Made by a program: the position numbers and the translations under genes | The notes under the pieces: generated by a model | What the model was told of the DNA's origin: nothing | Databases searched by the model: none | The model's input: the letters and a program-made list of their open reading frames with translations, nothing else | Shown here: one piece after another, positions 50,401 to 61,512 of the stretch | Layout of the letters: each line of letters begins with the position of its first letter | How positions within the stretch are numbered: position 1 is the first letter of the stretch | From: Brachypterus glaber | Taxonomy: Eukaryota; Arthropoda; Insecta; Coleoptera; Kateretidae | Length of the DNA: 64,000 nt | Reading direction: 5' to 3' | Assembly (NCBI GenBank): GCA_958510825.1 | Contig: OY294051.1 | Location: 33,852,393-33,916,392, forward strand

Positions 50401-51177
50401 GGTGTATTTGAAATAGCGTAGGAAATTTTGGTGATTCTACATGATAAAATATGACAAAAAGTTCCTATAAACATATGTCTAAAAATGCGTCATAAGATAG
50501 CTACGCTCCTTTGAAATTGGCTAAAAAAATCGGTTTTTATTTAATAACTCAGGAACCCTTTGAGATATATTAACGAGGTTTTGCACGTGAATCCTAATAA
50601 GGCCCATCTTTGTATGTCATTTTCACGTACTTATTTAAACCAGGAGTGTGCGAAACGGGGGGGCCTAATCATTTTTTTGTCCCAAACTTTTTCCTGTGTA
50701 ACTTTTTTGCAATTTTATTTTTGAAATATGATTTCTCAGGTCAAAATACATAAAAAAGGTACTCTTGTTGTAATACTGTAGGATTAACCGTTTTCGAGAA
50801 AAGTTCATTTGAAGGTGAAATTCCACGGTTCGTTTGGACGAAAAATTAAATACTAAAATGTCGAAAACCAAAATTTTAATGATGCAATGTTATTCTACAT
50901 CAAATACTAAGAAAAAAAGTTTCCATACATGTAGGTCGAAAAAACGCTTTTAAAGCTACCATCGCCCTTTAAAATGGTGCATATTTAGGAGACCATAGCT
51001 CCATTAGGATTGATTTTTGGAAGTACCTGTATATGAGATTTTTTTCTTAGTTTTTAATGTTCATTCGCCCTGCATCATTAAAATTTTGGTTTTCAACGTA
51101 TTTTTAGACATATATTTATACATATTTTATTATGTAGAATCACCTGTTAAAATTTTCTATGCTATTTCAAATACACC
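50401..51177. mobile_element. Foldback-type element F1-like, diverged copy next to the ham exon
   Basis: About 777 bases with arms GGTGTATTTGAAATAGCG...GATTCTACAT and the complement ending at 51177. The interior order (AAAAAGTTCCTATAAA, then a TAGCTACGCTCCTTTGAAA block, then CGAGGTTTTGCACGTG) parallels copies 1 and 2 but the termini differ. It ends about 100 bases before the candidate acceptor of the ham exon. Confidence 0.8.
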
Positions 51178-51255
51178 GGGTACATTCATTTAAAAACAAT
51201 TTAATGAGTTAATCTTCATAATATATCTCGTTTTTAAAGTTTTCAAAAATTAATA

Positions 51256-51274
51256 AAGTTTTTTATTGTTTCAG
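51256..51274 (+). promoter_or_regulatory. Candidate splice acceptor before the ham exon
   Basis: A T-rich tract ends in TTGTTTCAG at 51274, a good 3' splice site 20 bases before the first ATG. If used, the MSVVD frame meets TGA at 51286-51288, and the other two frames also close (TGA at 51296-51298, and near 51370). This acceptor would therefore make the exon start with 5' UTR, or feed a short alternative exon. A weaker AG at 51298-51299 would keep the zinc-finger frame open. Confidence 0.55.
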
Positions 51275-51294
51275 ATCATTCACGCTGATTTCCC

Positions 51295-52698
51295 ATGAGT
51301 GTGGTGGACACGGGCCTCTCCTGGCTCAGGTACTTACCTTCGCTCCCCATTACACGTCCGTTAACCATGCGTGAAAAGGATTCATCCCCACGCAAGATGC
51401 TGGTGGCATCAGGAGGCCATAGTTCCCCCAAACAAGCTGCAGTCTACCCTCTTAGCATCAGAGTTCCACCGGGAGATGAAATGCCCTTTGACCTTTCCAG
51501 AAATACCAGATCACCAGGTCCACATATGAGTCCAGCAGGAAGACCACCACCAGGTCCTCAGGATGGTGATGATCAACCTTTGGATTTAAGGGTCGAACAT
51601 AAGAAACTCAGTCTTATGATAATGCGAAGACAAGTAGAAGATGAAAATAGAAACTTAGTATCTCCTGCACCTAGTGTTAATAGTGAAAAAGAAGAAATAG
51701 TTGTGGAGGAACGTAATAGTCCTCCAGAAAGTCCTCAAATTTTGAACAATAATAACAATATACTACCAAAAACTTTTAGCCCTCAATTATCTGGGTACCC
51801 AGGTATGCTATTTCCTTCTTCTCCGATGCATCCTATAATGTTGGAAGCAATCTATCGCGCGCAGAACAATGAAAAAGTACCAAGATTACCATTACCTTAC
51901 CCGAGTTCGCCTCCGGGTTACCCTCAGAGGTATCCATTTTTACCTCCTACTATGTTAAGTCCTCCTGTCAATCAAGTTCCTGATTATATGCTTAGAACTC
52001 CTCCTAACCCTCAAACTCCAAAAGTTTATGACCCTGCAGGAGGTAAAATAAAAGATAGATATGCTTGTAAGTTTTGTGGAAAAGTGTTCCCAAGGAGTGC
52101 CAACTTAACAAGGCATTTGAGAACGCATACAGGTGAGCAACCTTATAAATGTAGATACTGTGAACGATCCTTTAGTATTTCGAGTAATCTACAGAGGCAC
52201 GTGAGGAATATACATAATAAAGAAAAACCTTTTAAATGTCCTTTATGTGAACGATGTTTTGGACAACAAACAAACCTGGATAGACATTTGAAGAAACATG
52301 AAGCAGATGGGCCTACGATACTAGATGAAAGAAATCTACAAAGAAGAAATATGTCAGCGAGAAATTTAAGCGAGGAATCATATTTTGAAGAAATACGGTC
52401 GTTTATGGGTAAAGTTACTGATACACGATTATTACAGAACTTACAGCACCAAAAACAGATGGCGAACTTTCCTATATCCATTCCTCCAAAGTTGTTTGAC
52501 ACTGCAAAGTTAACGCAAGAAAAGCCTGTTTCACCAGATGAAAATAAAAGGGATTCTTCGTATTTTTCGGATAAAGATAATTATTCTTCAAGATCTTCAA
52601 CTTCTTCAGAAATTTCGCAGAAGGAAGACGAATCTTCTGAAAAGACGGAGAAAATATCTTTTAAAACAGAAACGGAAGATAGTAACAATAATACTTGA
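51295..52698 (+). CDS. ham: hamlet/EVI1 (PRDM3/16-type) C-terminal exon with three C2H2 fingers
   Basis: This 467-codon open frame encodes the C-terminal half of a nuclear zinc-finger transcription factor of the Hamlet/MECOM/PRDM16 family. Seen: PFDLS at residues 64-68 and PLDLR at 95-99, matching CtBP corepressor docking motifs. A proline-rich linker spans about 200-245. Three adjacent C2H2 fingers follow: C258/C261/H274/H278, C286/C289/H302/H307 and C315/C318/H331/H335, with TGEQPYKC and KEKPFKC linkers. The tail after residue 410 is rich in Ser, Glu and Asp and ends at TGA. Known: in EVI1 the C-terminal finger triplet binds DNA independently of the N-terminal fingers, and CtBP recruitment gives repression; fly Hamlet controls neuronal fate. 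Inferred: this is the last coding exon. The N-terminal fingers are absent and must lie in upstream exons. The drawn start is only the first ATG. TGA at 51286-51288 closes this frame upstream, so the true 5' edge is uncertain. M25 (51367) has a better Kozak context. Family assignment is very sure; orthology to ham is likely. Confidence 0.93.
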   Translation: MSVVDTGLSWLRYLPSLPITRPLTMREKDSSPRKMLVASGGHSSPKQAAVYPLSIRVPPGDEMPFDLSRNTRSPGPHMSPAGRPPPGPQDGDDQPLDLRVEHKKLSLMIMRRQVEDENRNLVSPAPSVNSEKEEIVVEERNSPPESPQILNNNNNILPKTFSPQLSGYPGMLFPSSPMHPIMLEAIYRAQNNEKVPRLPLPYPSSPPGYPQRYPFLPPTMLSPPVNQVPDYMLRTPPNPQTPKVYDPAGGKIKDRYACKFCGKVFPRSANLTRHLRTHTGEQPYKCRYCERSFSISSNLQRHVRNIHNKEKPFKCPLCERCFGQQTNLDRHLKKHEADGPTILDERNLQRRNMSARNLSEESYFEEIRSFMGKVTDTRLLQNLQHQKQMANFPISIPPKLFDTAKLTQEKPVSPDENKRDSSYFSDKDNYSSRSSTSSEISQKEDESSEKTEKISFKTETEDSNNNT

Positions 52699-54794
52699 TA
52701 CAGGATAAGGTATAAAAGTTTTAGGTTTGTGATATGGAACATAAGAAAAGTGTTAAAGAGAGTTTATTAGTTTAAGATAAAACTTCGTATTTGCGAAAGG
52801 GTTAAATTAGAAGCTAATAGGCTTTTAGAATTTAAAAAAGAAGGTATAATGAAGTCACTTTTATGTAAAGTTTTGATAAAATTTTGAAACTACCTGATTA
52901 TATTAGTCCAACTTAAACCAGGCAACTATTAATTTTTTTATAAATATAGACATTTTTAACTAATTAGTACCTAATACTAAATCAATTTTAATTAGAAAAA
53001 TCAGACAGAAGTGCTAATTGCAATATCTTCTTTTAAATGTTATATATTATTATAGTAAACAGACACCTACTTGTGAATTTTCTGACTCAGACTACACACA
53101 ATTAACAAAAACCTTTTTTTGTTAATTAACAAAAACCTTTTTTGTTTTTGTTAAGCAAACATATCAACAGATCTATGCCTAATAACTTCAGGGTTATACA
53201 GAAATCTTAACCCTAAACACTACGTTTTAAAGGTTAGTTAAATTATTATGATTTTTAATTGTTGCATCTAATCCAAAGAAACATGATGATTAATAAATAA
53301 GCTTTTGTTTTGAATAAGTAAGCTTTTTGTTTTGTGAAAAGAGTAAAATCAATTATGGACCTTCTATCCGGATATGAAACAAAATCTTATTTTATTGACG
53401 CCAGGTTGCTAGGATATATATATTATTTTAATTATGTTTCCTTGCGTGCAGGATAATACATATTTATTTTAATTAAAACTACGGAGTGCCTTAAAAATAT
53501 AGTATTTTTTACTTTGAATTTTAAGCCAAAGCTAAACCTTTTAATTGCATGAAAAAGGATAAACCCAATAAAAAGGGTTTCCATTGTACGTTTTTATAAC
53601 TTTTTTTCATTATTTGTGCATCCTATATTTATTTATTTATACTCTTTAGAGAACTACTATAATAAAGTCTTTTATGTCAAAGAGCGTCCATTAACCTTAA
53701 ACTTCAGTGCTTCAGTCGCAATTCCCATTCTGTTTTTATCTAGTAATCCTGTAATTTAAACCACTATAGAATAAAAAGCTAAAATTTTAACTTTTTAATT
53801 AATATAAATGTTGAAAATAATATTCTTAACAAAAATAATCAATAAAAGTTATTTATTTTTTATCTTCATTTTAAAATTTTATAACCATAAAAAAATTATT
53901 TTGCAATCTTTTCGTGCACTAAAAATACAAGCATTAGTTTATTATTAATACATTTATCGTTTGTTAAAAGCTTTAACTTAAAGGATAATAAGAAAATGTT
54001 TTTAATTTAGGTGTTTTGACAATTTTTGAATTACTGCGCTTAACCTTAACCTCTTCAAGGACATATGTGTACAGTTAAAAATAAATTCCGCAAAATGAAA
54101 TTCACTGAATTCATCAACGCTCAGTGACTATAGGTGTTGTTATTTGCTTTGTTTCCAATCACAAGGGACATTCAATGGCCAATATTCGCACATCTTCAGT
54201 TGTTTACTTGTTTTTACAATAAAAAGTATTTTTACTTTTGCTACTAGATTAATTTAAACAAAAAATTCGTCCCTGAAGAGGTTAAAATAACTTCTAAACA
54301 ATTCTTGGATATTAATTAAAATATATACAATTATTTCTTATATACCCTGTATTAAGTTTAAATTATATAATTTATCATATATTACTTGGTAGTGACCCAA
54401 CATATCCTAAAAAAGCAACCATCACAAAAACAGACATGTTGTGATTGAGCAACAGTCAAGATTTTTTTCAACTGTTCCGTAAAAAGGAAAATAATTACTA
54501 GATAAAAAGGATAATTAAACGTGTGGTTTTAGCCGTAAAAGGACTTAATGATCCTTAAAATAGGCGTAAACGACAAAAAGAAGTAAAATCTATTTTAATC
54601 AGTGATTTGTTTTATCTGGAATGGTATAATTCGAAAGCAATTTATATTATTATATTGTTTGGTATACAAATTAGATGATCAAAATGGCTAACTAAAAATA
54701 GACTTTCCCCTAACAAGCTAAAAACGCGACAAAAACTTTTTTTTTTTATGAAAATACAATTAAATTTTTATGTCATATATGAATAGAGAATATA
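52699..54794 (+). other. Probable 3' UTR and downstream flank of ham
   Basis: AT-rich sequence follows the TGA stop without another long open frame. A short tandem duplication of an AACAAAAACC-type unit lies at about 53098-53150. Further AATAAA hexamers occur near 53661 and 53841. The transcript end cannot be fixed from sequence alone. Confidence 0.4.
53292..53297 (+). terminator. Candidate poly(A) signal AATAAA
   Basis: First AATAAA downstream of the ham stop codon, about 600 bases after it, followed within 10-40 bases by T- and GT-rich sequence (GCTTTTGTTTTG and GCTTTTTGTTTTGTG). This fits a cleavage and polyadenylation site. Later AATAAA copies could serve as alternatives. Confidence 0.4.
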
Positions 54795-55517
54795 TCCTCT
54801 ATTACTTTTCTTCCTTTTTTTTCTTTCTATTCTTCTTCTTTCTTTCTTTCTTTCTTTCTTTCTCTTTTTCATTCTTTCTTTCTTTCTTCCTTTATCATAT
54901 TCAACTTAACTTAACTTAACTTAACTAACTTAAGTAGAATAGTACGAGGTTAAAACTAAACATAAAACAAAACCTCTCTTTTCTTTTCTTTTCTTTTCTT
55001 TTCCTTATTTTCATGTTTTTTCTTTTTTCTTTTTCTTCATTTTGTCTTATTTTTCTTCTTTCCCGTCTTTTCTTTCTTTTTCTTCTTTCCTTGTTTTTAT
55101 ACTCTCTTCTTTTTCTTCTTTTTCTTATTTTTCTTCTTTTTCTTTTTTTCTTTTTCTTCTTTTTCTTCCTTTTTTTCTTTTTTTTATTCTTTTTCTCTTT
55201 TTTAACTTTTCTCCTTTGCTCAGTTTATTCTTCTTATTCTTTTACTTTTTTATTTTTTACTTTTTCCTATTTTAACTCATTTAATTCTTTTTTTTCTTGT
55301 CCTTTATTCCCCTTCCTTTATTTTCTTATTCTTTCTTTTTCATTCTATTTTACTAGATCTTGTTTTTTCCTATTTCTTCTTTTTGTATTATTTCTATTCC
55401 TATTTCTTCTTTTACTTTTTATATTTTTATTTTCTTTTATTTTCATTTTCTTCCTAATATTCTTGTCCTTTTTTTCTTATTTCTTTTTCTCCTTTGTCTT
55501 CTCTTTCTTTTTTTCCC
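54795..55517 (+). repeat. Polypyrimidine tract 1 with TTTC and TTTTC repeats
   Basis: The + strand is nearly all C and T, with TTTC and TTTTC runs. An ACTTA pentamer run at about 54903-54927 and the short segment after it interrupt it. The 188-codon frame across it is a string of Phe, Leu and Ser and not a gene. Confidence 0.92.
54930..54954 (-). repeat. 25-bp word, inverted partner at 61488
   Basis: TTAAGTAGAATAGTACGAGG plus TTAAA is the exact reverse complement of 61488-61512. It sits beside an ACTTA pentamer run, as retroelement 3' ends often do. Confidence 0.7.
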
Positions 55518-56036
55518 GTGAATTCTATCTTTCACCATCTTCGGAATATTCTACATTGGGAAGAGTAACATATAACTGAATGAATGAATTGACTATTCAA
55601 ATAGGGAAAGAAGAAAAGGGATAATCAAATTGTACATGTTGTATAGTTTCTTAATTAACTAAGGGGTGATTTAAATAATTCAAATAACCACCATTCAAAA
55701 TTAAGCACAGCTTAACAAAACTCCTTTTATTTTTTTTAAATCTCTGTAACAGCATGACATAGCCTTGGGCAATATTAATTGTTTCCGAGATATAAAATCC
55801 TGGCATCTAGAAAAAAATACATAACCTTAAATATTTGCAGGAGGATCCTTCTGTCATCTCACCGTTAATAAACATTTTGCTAGCAAGTGAAGCTAACCTA
55901 AAATGTTTCATTTTGACATAGCTTTGGGTACAATCAATTGTTTTTTTTTTAACTGACAACGTCTGTGCAAGAGACCTATATCTAACGTATGATTATTACA
56001 GTTATATTTCTGTGTGAGAATTGTAAGACATGTTGT

Positions 56037-56655
56037 ATATCGTCTTGTAAATTTCAGGACGTCGTATCTCAAAAAAGACAACTTTACAGGAATGAGAGAT
56101 AACTCTTTTTCGCATTATTCATAGGTTGAAAATGTACTTTTTTAATATAAACTTAATACATTTTTGATGATTAACTTACCTTAAGTCATTTTATAGTGTA
56201 TAAAATAAATAAATACAAATAAAAACCTAAAGTTTATAGATACGACATTTTGATGCTCAAAATTAATAAATTTTTTTAAGATACGAGATTTGAAACATTA
56301 TTAGCGGAACGCACCTCTTGCATCGCATGCGCAGTGTTATTCAAACTGTCATTTTGCCAAGGTTGACTCAAACACCGATCAGCTGATCGGTGGATTCATA
56401 GAACAAAATATATATGCAAAAGGTGCGTTCCAAGTCAGTTAACTAGATTTAAGAGATACGAGGTTTTAAAATTTATTAGTCTGTAATCATCTAAGATACG
56501 ACGTTACTATTTTGCTTATATTTTTGTTATTTAAAAAAAAATAGCAGGTGAAACTTATTTTTTAGATGTAAATTAATAATATAAAGCGTTTAAATCCAAA
56601 ATCTCAAAATCGAAAAAAATTGAGATACGACGTCCTGAAATTTACAAGACGATAT
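56037..56655. mobile_element. 619-bp element with perfect 36-bp TIRs
   Basis: ATATCGTCTTGTAAATTTCA... (56037-56072) is the exact complement of 56620-56655. The word GATACGA recurs inside near 56240, 56280, 56456 and 56493. It contains a nested inverted-repeat element at 56306-56431. No coding capacity. Confidence 0.88.
56306..56431. mobile_element. Nested 126-bp MITE with GGAACGCACCT ends
   Basis: GGAACGCACCTCTTGCAT pairs with ATGCAAAAGGTGCGTTCC. The perfect 16-base palindrome CCGATCAGCTGATCGG lies at 56375-56390. GC-richer than its host element. Confidence 0.78.
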
Positions 56656-57282
56656 TTTTAATTGTAAGGTAATTGATAAAACCTAATTGAATAATCGATT
56701 AATGAGTAATATAATATCTCCGAAACAAGTTATTTCTACTTTACCGGCATTTTGTGAAGTATGTCTTATTTCCGTTCCCATCCTATCCCTGCGATGTGTA
56801 TCTTTAATAGTGTACGAACGCCAGAAATAAGCCTCAATTAACTATTAAATTTTAAGAGGGATTATTCATGATCAAAACAGAACATATTAAATTTTTTTTA
56901 GGAGTTGCGTTCCATCCGTGGAATGGGCAACATGTACTTTCGGCTAGAATTTGTAAATCGGTAACAACGTTTATTTTATGTGAAAATGTGATCGTCAAGA
57001 AAATATTAATACTATGAAACCGTCCTATATATTTAAATTGATTTAAATTGAATATTGGATGTTTGTGATGTACTTTTGTGGGTTAACCACGTTTTTTTTG
57101 TGAGTTTATGTTAATAAGAAATTATATTTAGTTGAAACGATTCGAGAGACTCGCTTCAAGTCTCTAATACTTGTACCTGGTCAATAAGAACGAGAGTTCA
57201 AGACCATTAAGTCCTTTTGGGTCACTTTAATTTAGTGTTCAAAAGAAAATTTTGAACAAGAAGAAGGAAATCACCACGTAAA

Positions 57283-57500
57283 AAATACTGCTGCCAACAA
57301 AAGAATACTTTCCCCTGTAGCCCTAGGTTAATTTAAAAAATTGAAAAAAAAAATGTTTTTACCCCATTTCAACCCCTTACCCCCATACAAATTTTTACCA
57401 AAAATAATCCCAGCCTGGAATAAGGGACCTAAGGTCCAAATATAAAGTCTGTAACTCAAAGCGTTCTTGAGTTATCATGGTTACAATTTTCCTGGCAGAT
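57283..57500 (-). repeat. Dispersed repeat R3, copy 2 (inverted)
   Basis: Complement of copies at 16600 and 59985: CTGCTGCCAACAAAAGAATA, then AATCCCAGCCTGGAATAAG, then AAAGCGTTCTTGAGTTATC. Confidence 0.8.
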
Positions 57501-58094
57501 GAAGACAGATTTTTCTTGCTGAAATCTTGTTTTTTTTTATATAAACAATCTAGAAAGGTAAAAAAGCATTAAATAAATTATTTTTTTTTTACTAACGCAA
57601 TACTTTTTCCGTGGAAAGTAAAATCACACCCATGGGTATGCGCCCATATCTAAGTTTTAAATGCGATTAAAAAAAAACTATTTCTATTACTCTATTACTA
57701 ATTCTATTTCTATTACTTTAGTAAATTTTATCTACGCTGGTAAACAAGGTCTTTTCTGGAGCAAGTACACACAATACTTCTCCTATAACTTGTTTTCAAT
57801 AATCAAGAGCAAAGAAAAAAGTGGAACGGTAGTTCTAACCTTTTTATCTTTATTGGATTCTATTTTATTGCTTTTCATGGTTTACGGAAAAACGTTGGAT
57901 GAGTAAAAAGGACGAACATTTAAAATTTAATTATGCTGTTATCTTTTTTTTTATTTACTAAAATAATAATCTATACAATGTATAATAAATGCAGATCACA
58001 GTTCTATTAAAAATAAAACAGCTGTGTGAAAAATAAAATGCTTTAACATTAGTAGTTTAAGTTTTCTCTATTAAATTTTTATTATATATATTAA

Positions 58095-58437
58095 CTTCTT
58101 TTTCTTTTCTTCTTTTTTTTCTTTCTTAAATTTATTAGGTATTTGGTCTTTTGTTATTTTACTTCTTTCTTAAACTTATTAGGTAGAATGTATTAGGTAA
58201 CATTTATTAGGTAAAACTTTTTCTTTTTTCTTTCTTCTTTTCTTTTTTCTTATTTTCTTTTTTTCTTCTTTTCTTTTTTCTTCCTTTTTCTTTTCTTATT
58301 TTCTTCTTTTCTTTATTTTCTTCTTTTTTATTTTCTTCCTTTCTTCTCTTTCTTTTTTTTTCTTTTCTTCTGTTCCTCTTTTCTGCTTTTATTTTCTTTT
58401 TTCTTCTGATCTTCATTTTTTTTTTATTTTCTTCCTT
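58095..58437 (+). repeat. Polypyrimidine tract 2
   Basis: C/T-rich + strand at 58095-58126 and 58217-58437, mostly TTTTC and TTCTT words, separated by a TTATTAGGTA-type repeat. The minus-strand frame of Lys, Glu and Arg here is low complexity, not a gene. Confidence 0.9.
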
Positions 58438-59319
58438 TGTAAAATTTATCAAAAAAACTTTATTGGATATAATTTATTACATGAAACGACTGTTATCTTT
58501 TATTCTTTTATATATTTATTGGGTTAAAAGTAAAAACCAAAACCAAATTATAAAAATTAAAAACATGCTCCTACATTATTTTAAAATGTTAGTCTTAAAA
58601 TAACCGATAAATTGTCTGTAATATACAAATTTATTTCTTAAGAATATTTACAGATTTTCCATTTATTTAAAAAAATTACAAATCAAAGAAAAACTATTGA
58701 TAAATGTGATTATCTATAGATAATTCCATTAATCTTACAGCCATCTTCGTTTTTTCATATTAATTGATTTTAAATCTTTTACACGTATTTCTTGCTAGAA
58801 AGTATTAGATGATCTCGTGGAATTTAATAAAACAATCTCAAAACAAATTAATTTAATTTTTTGTTGTTTTCTCTACACTATAATTATTTTGCTTTAACTT
58901 CGTTATTTTTATTTTGGTTTAGTTGTTTATTTGTTTATTTTGAAAATATTTTTTTTTATTTATCTGTCAAATCTGGTTTTAAGTCCAACTTTCTTCCTCA
59001 TGTTATTTTGTGTTATTCTCCCAACTCACCTGTTCAAACTATTATAAAGCCTTTTGCGATAGAAATTCTTCAATTTTCTTCTTTTTATAACGTGTTATAA
59101 TTTATTATTACCTTAATCTTTTATTTGTCTCCAACGATCCTATGATGTTTAGCCATTAATAAATTATTATCATATATTATTTATAAGTGATAAGAGCTAT
59201 TATCTTATCAACTGCTATTTTCCGCTTTAATACTTCTATAATAAAATCAATTACTATTTTATATGCTTGTTATCTTGAATACTTTTTACATTAGAAAATT
59301 TATTATAAACATCAACTAT

Positions 59320-59930
59320 GTCTCTTTTTTCCTCTTTCTCTTTTTCTTTATTTATCTTTTTATTATCTGCTCTCCATCCCTTATTTTCTCTTTTGCTTTC
59401 TCTTCTCTATCTGTTTCTCTGAATTTTTATCCGCTTTCTCTCTATATTTCTCTTTCTGCTCTTTCTCCATCACTTCTTATACGTTTATCTTGCTGACTCT
59501 ATAGAGTAGAACTACTTTTTCTTACTTACTTTACTTATTTCTCTTAGCTTTAATATTATTAATATTTTTCTTTCCTTATTTAAACCATTTAAATTATTAC
59601 TCTAATATTTCTTTTTTCTATCTTTATTTATTTTTTCTTTTATCATTTCCCTTTGTTTTTGACCCCTTTTCCCTGTCTTTGTTTCTTTGTTATTCTCGTT
59701 TTTCGCTGTCTCTCTTACTTTACCTTTATCTTTTTCTTTATATTTTCTTTTGTATTCTTCTTTCTCCTTTTTTCTCTACCTCTTCTTTTCTGTCTCTTTT
59801 TCTGTCTCTTCCTTTTTCTATCTTTCTTCCTTTCTCCCTCTCTTCCTTTTCTCTCTCTTTCTATTTCTCTCAAATAGAGATCTCTATCTCTTACTTTCTT
59901 TGTCTCTTTTTCTCATCTATGAATTGACAT
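59320..59930 (+). repeat. Polypyrimidine tract 3
   Basis: C/T-rich + strand with CTCTTTCT, TCTCTCTTT and TTTCTGTCTC words, interrupted at about 59498-59620. Overlapping Phe/Ser/Leu frames are low complexity. Confidence 0.9.
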
Positions 59931-59984
59931 TCCAGCATATTTTACTTTCCCCAAGGAAAAAAAAGTCCAAAATTTTATTGCATT

Positions 59985-60315
59985 CGCTCGGTCTGTCAGT
60001 CGGTCTGTGCTTCCGGGAAATTTGTGACCACGATAACTCAAGAACGCTTCGGGCTGAAGACTTCAAATTTGGACCACAGGTTTATTGTCCAAAGTTCTAG
60101 GCTGGGATTGATTTCGTATAAATCAGTTTGATGTAAAGAGGTAAAATGGGGTAAAAACTATTTTTTCAAAAATATACTTTTTTTCAATTTATTTTTTGTT
60201 TTACGAAAAAAGCATCTTTTTTTTTAATTTTTTTTTGTAAAACGTGATTTTTTTTTTATTTTAATTTAATTAGGCCTATAGAATAAAGTATTATTTTGTT
60301 GGCAGCAATATTTTA
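59985..60315 (+). repeat. Dispersed repeat R3, copy 3
   Basis: Same order as copy 1: GGTCTGTCAGTCGGTCTG, GGGAAATTTGTGACCACG, AAGAACGCTTCGGGCTGAAG, then poly-T and TATTTTGTTGGCAGCAATA. Confidence 0.82.
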
Positions 60316-61004
60316 TATTCCTCTCTTTCTCCATTTTACTTCACGTCTTTCTCTTTTGCTTCATTCTTTTTTTTACACTATTTTTACTTTCTCACTGAGT
60401 TTTAACCCTATCTTTCTTCCTTTTTTTTGCACTCCCTTTTTTTTGTTCTTTATAAGTAACAGTTGTTTAATTATTGTATCTTAAATAATTTATCATTGTT
60501 ATCTATATTTTTTCTTTAATAATTATAATTTATCCCTAGGTAGTTAACAATTAAGCAATTATAAATTCCATTTTCTAATGTTTTTCCTTATTATTCTAGC
60601 TCATAGATAATTTCCATCTCATCATAATTTCCTGTACAGTAAATAGATTTAAATTGTTTTACTAATACTAGGAGTGAAATAAACAAAAAAAAAAAACATT
60701 ATTTTTGTTTAATAATAAAAGAATCCATTTTAATGCATGTTTCTATTATATAACAAGTGCAAAAAAGTAATTAAATTGATGGCTAATTAAAATAGCTTTA
60801 AATTGGAATAATTATTATTTATACCTAGAAAGGAAGTGTTAAGAAAATACTTTCATTTGTTTTAATTGATTTTTTTAATAAGCTTCTTTATAATCATAAG
60901 ACAAAAAATAATAAATTAATAAATAAAACACTTTAATTACAAATTAAACAAAATATGCCCATAGTAGCTATTAAGTCTGTTTTTTCACAAGAAGCTCATA
61001 TTTG
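60316..61004. other. No gene; T-rich
   Basis: T-rich and AT-rich sequence, chance frames only. Confidence 0.45.
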
Positions 61005-61185
61005 AGCCTGTGTTGGCGGCTTCGCCAATTTTGTAAATGTTTTTTTTTATTTTTTGTCCATAGCCCCTCTTTAAAATTTTTTATAGTTTCAGACTTTTCT
61101 TGTCAGCAGACACAGATTCCTGATGTGTGTGCTAAGTTTCAAATATCCAGCTCTTTGGAAATTATGAAAAATTATGACAGACATC
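61005..61185 (+). repeat. Dispersed repeat R4, copy 2
   Basis: Direct diverged copy of 29530-29745. The 71-codon frame at 61002-61217 is a chance reading of it. Confidence 0.65.
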
Positions 61186-61487
61186 TAATCAATTTTATCA
61201 TATGTGACCCTGCATAAAGAAAACCAGTTAGTATGTCAAATTTAATTGTTTTTCTACGAATCTATTATAAAAGTTAACATTTTTACAAAAACAAATGAAG
61301 TTTTCTGACCGAAAAATAACCTATTTCTTAGCATTTTACTTTTCCGCTCGTTACCATGACAGCAAGCGCAAAATGAATTTTGCGCGCTAGAGCGTAGGCA
61401 ACCGGCAAGTCAATCGTAAAACAGCTGTGTTAATTATTTGTTGTTATGAAGGAATTATGGAGTTACATTACATTACATTACATTTTA

Positions 61488-61512
61488 TTTAACCTCGTAC
61501 TATTCTACTTAA
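61488..61512 (+). repeat. 25-bp word, inverted partner at 54930
   Basis: TTTAACCTCGTACTATTCTA plus CTTAA, preceded at 61463-61485 by an ATTAC pentamer run. Exact complement of 54930-54954. Confidence 0.7.

Noticed and set aside
52143..52502. 119-codon minus-strand frame opposite the zinc fingers
   Set aside because: Antisense shadow of the ham coding exon.
55013..55579. 188-codon open frame
   Set aside because: Phe/Leu/Ser string produced by a polypyrimidine tract; no domain or codon signal.
58207..58452. 81-codon minus-strand frame rich in Lys, Glu and Arg
   Set aside because: Complement of a polypyrimidine tract; low complexity.
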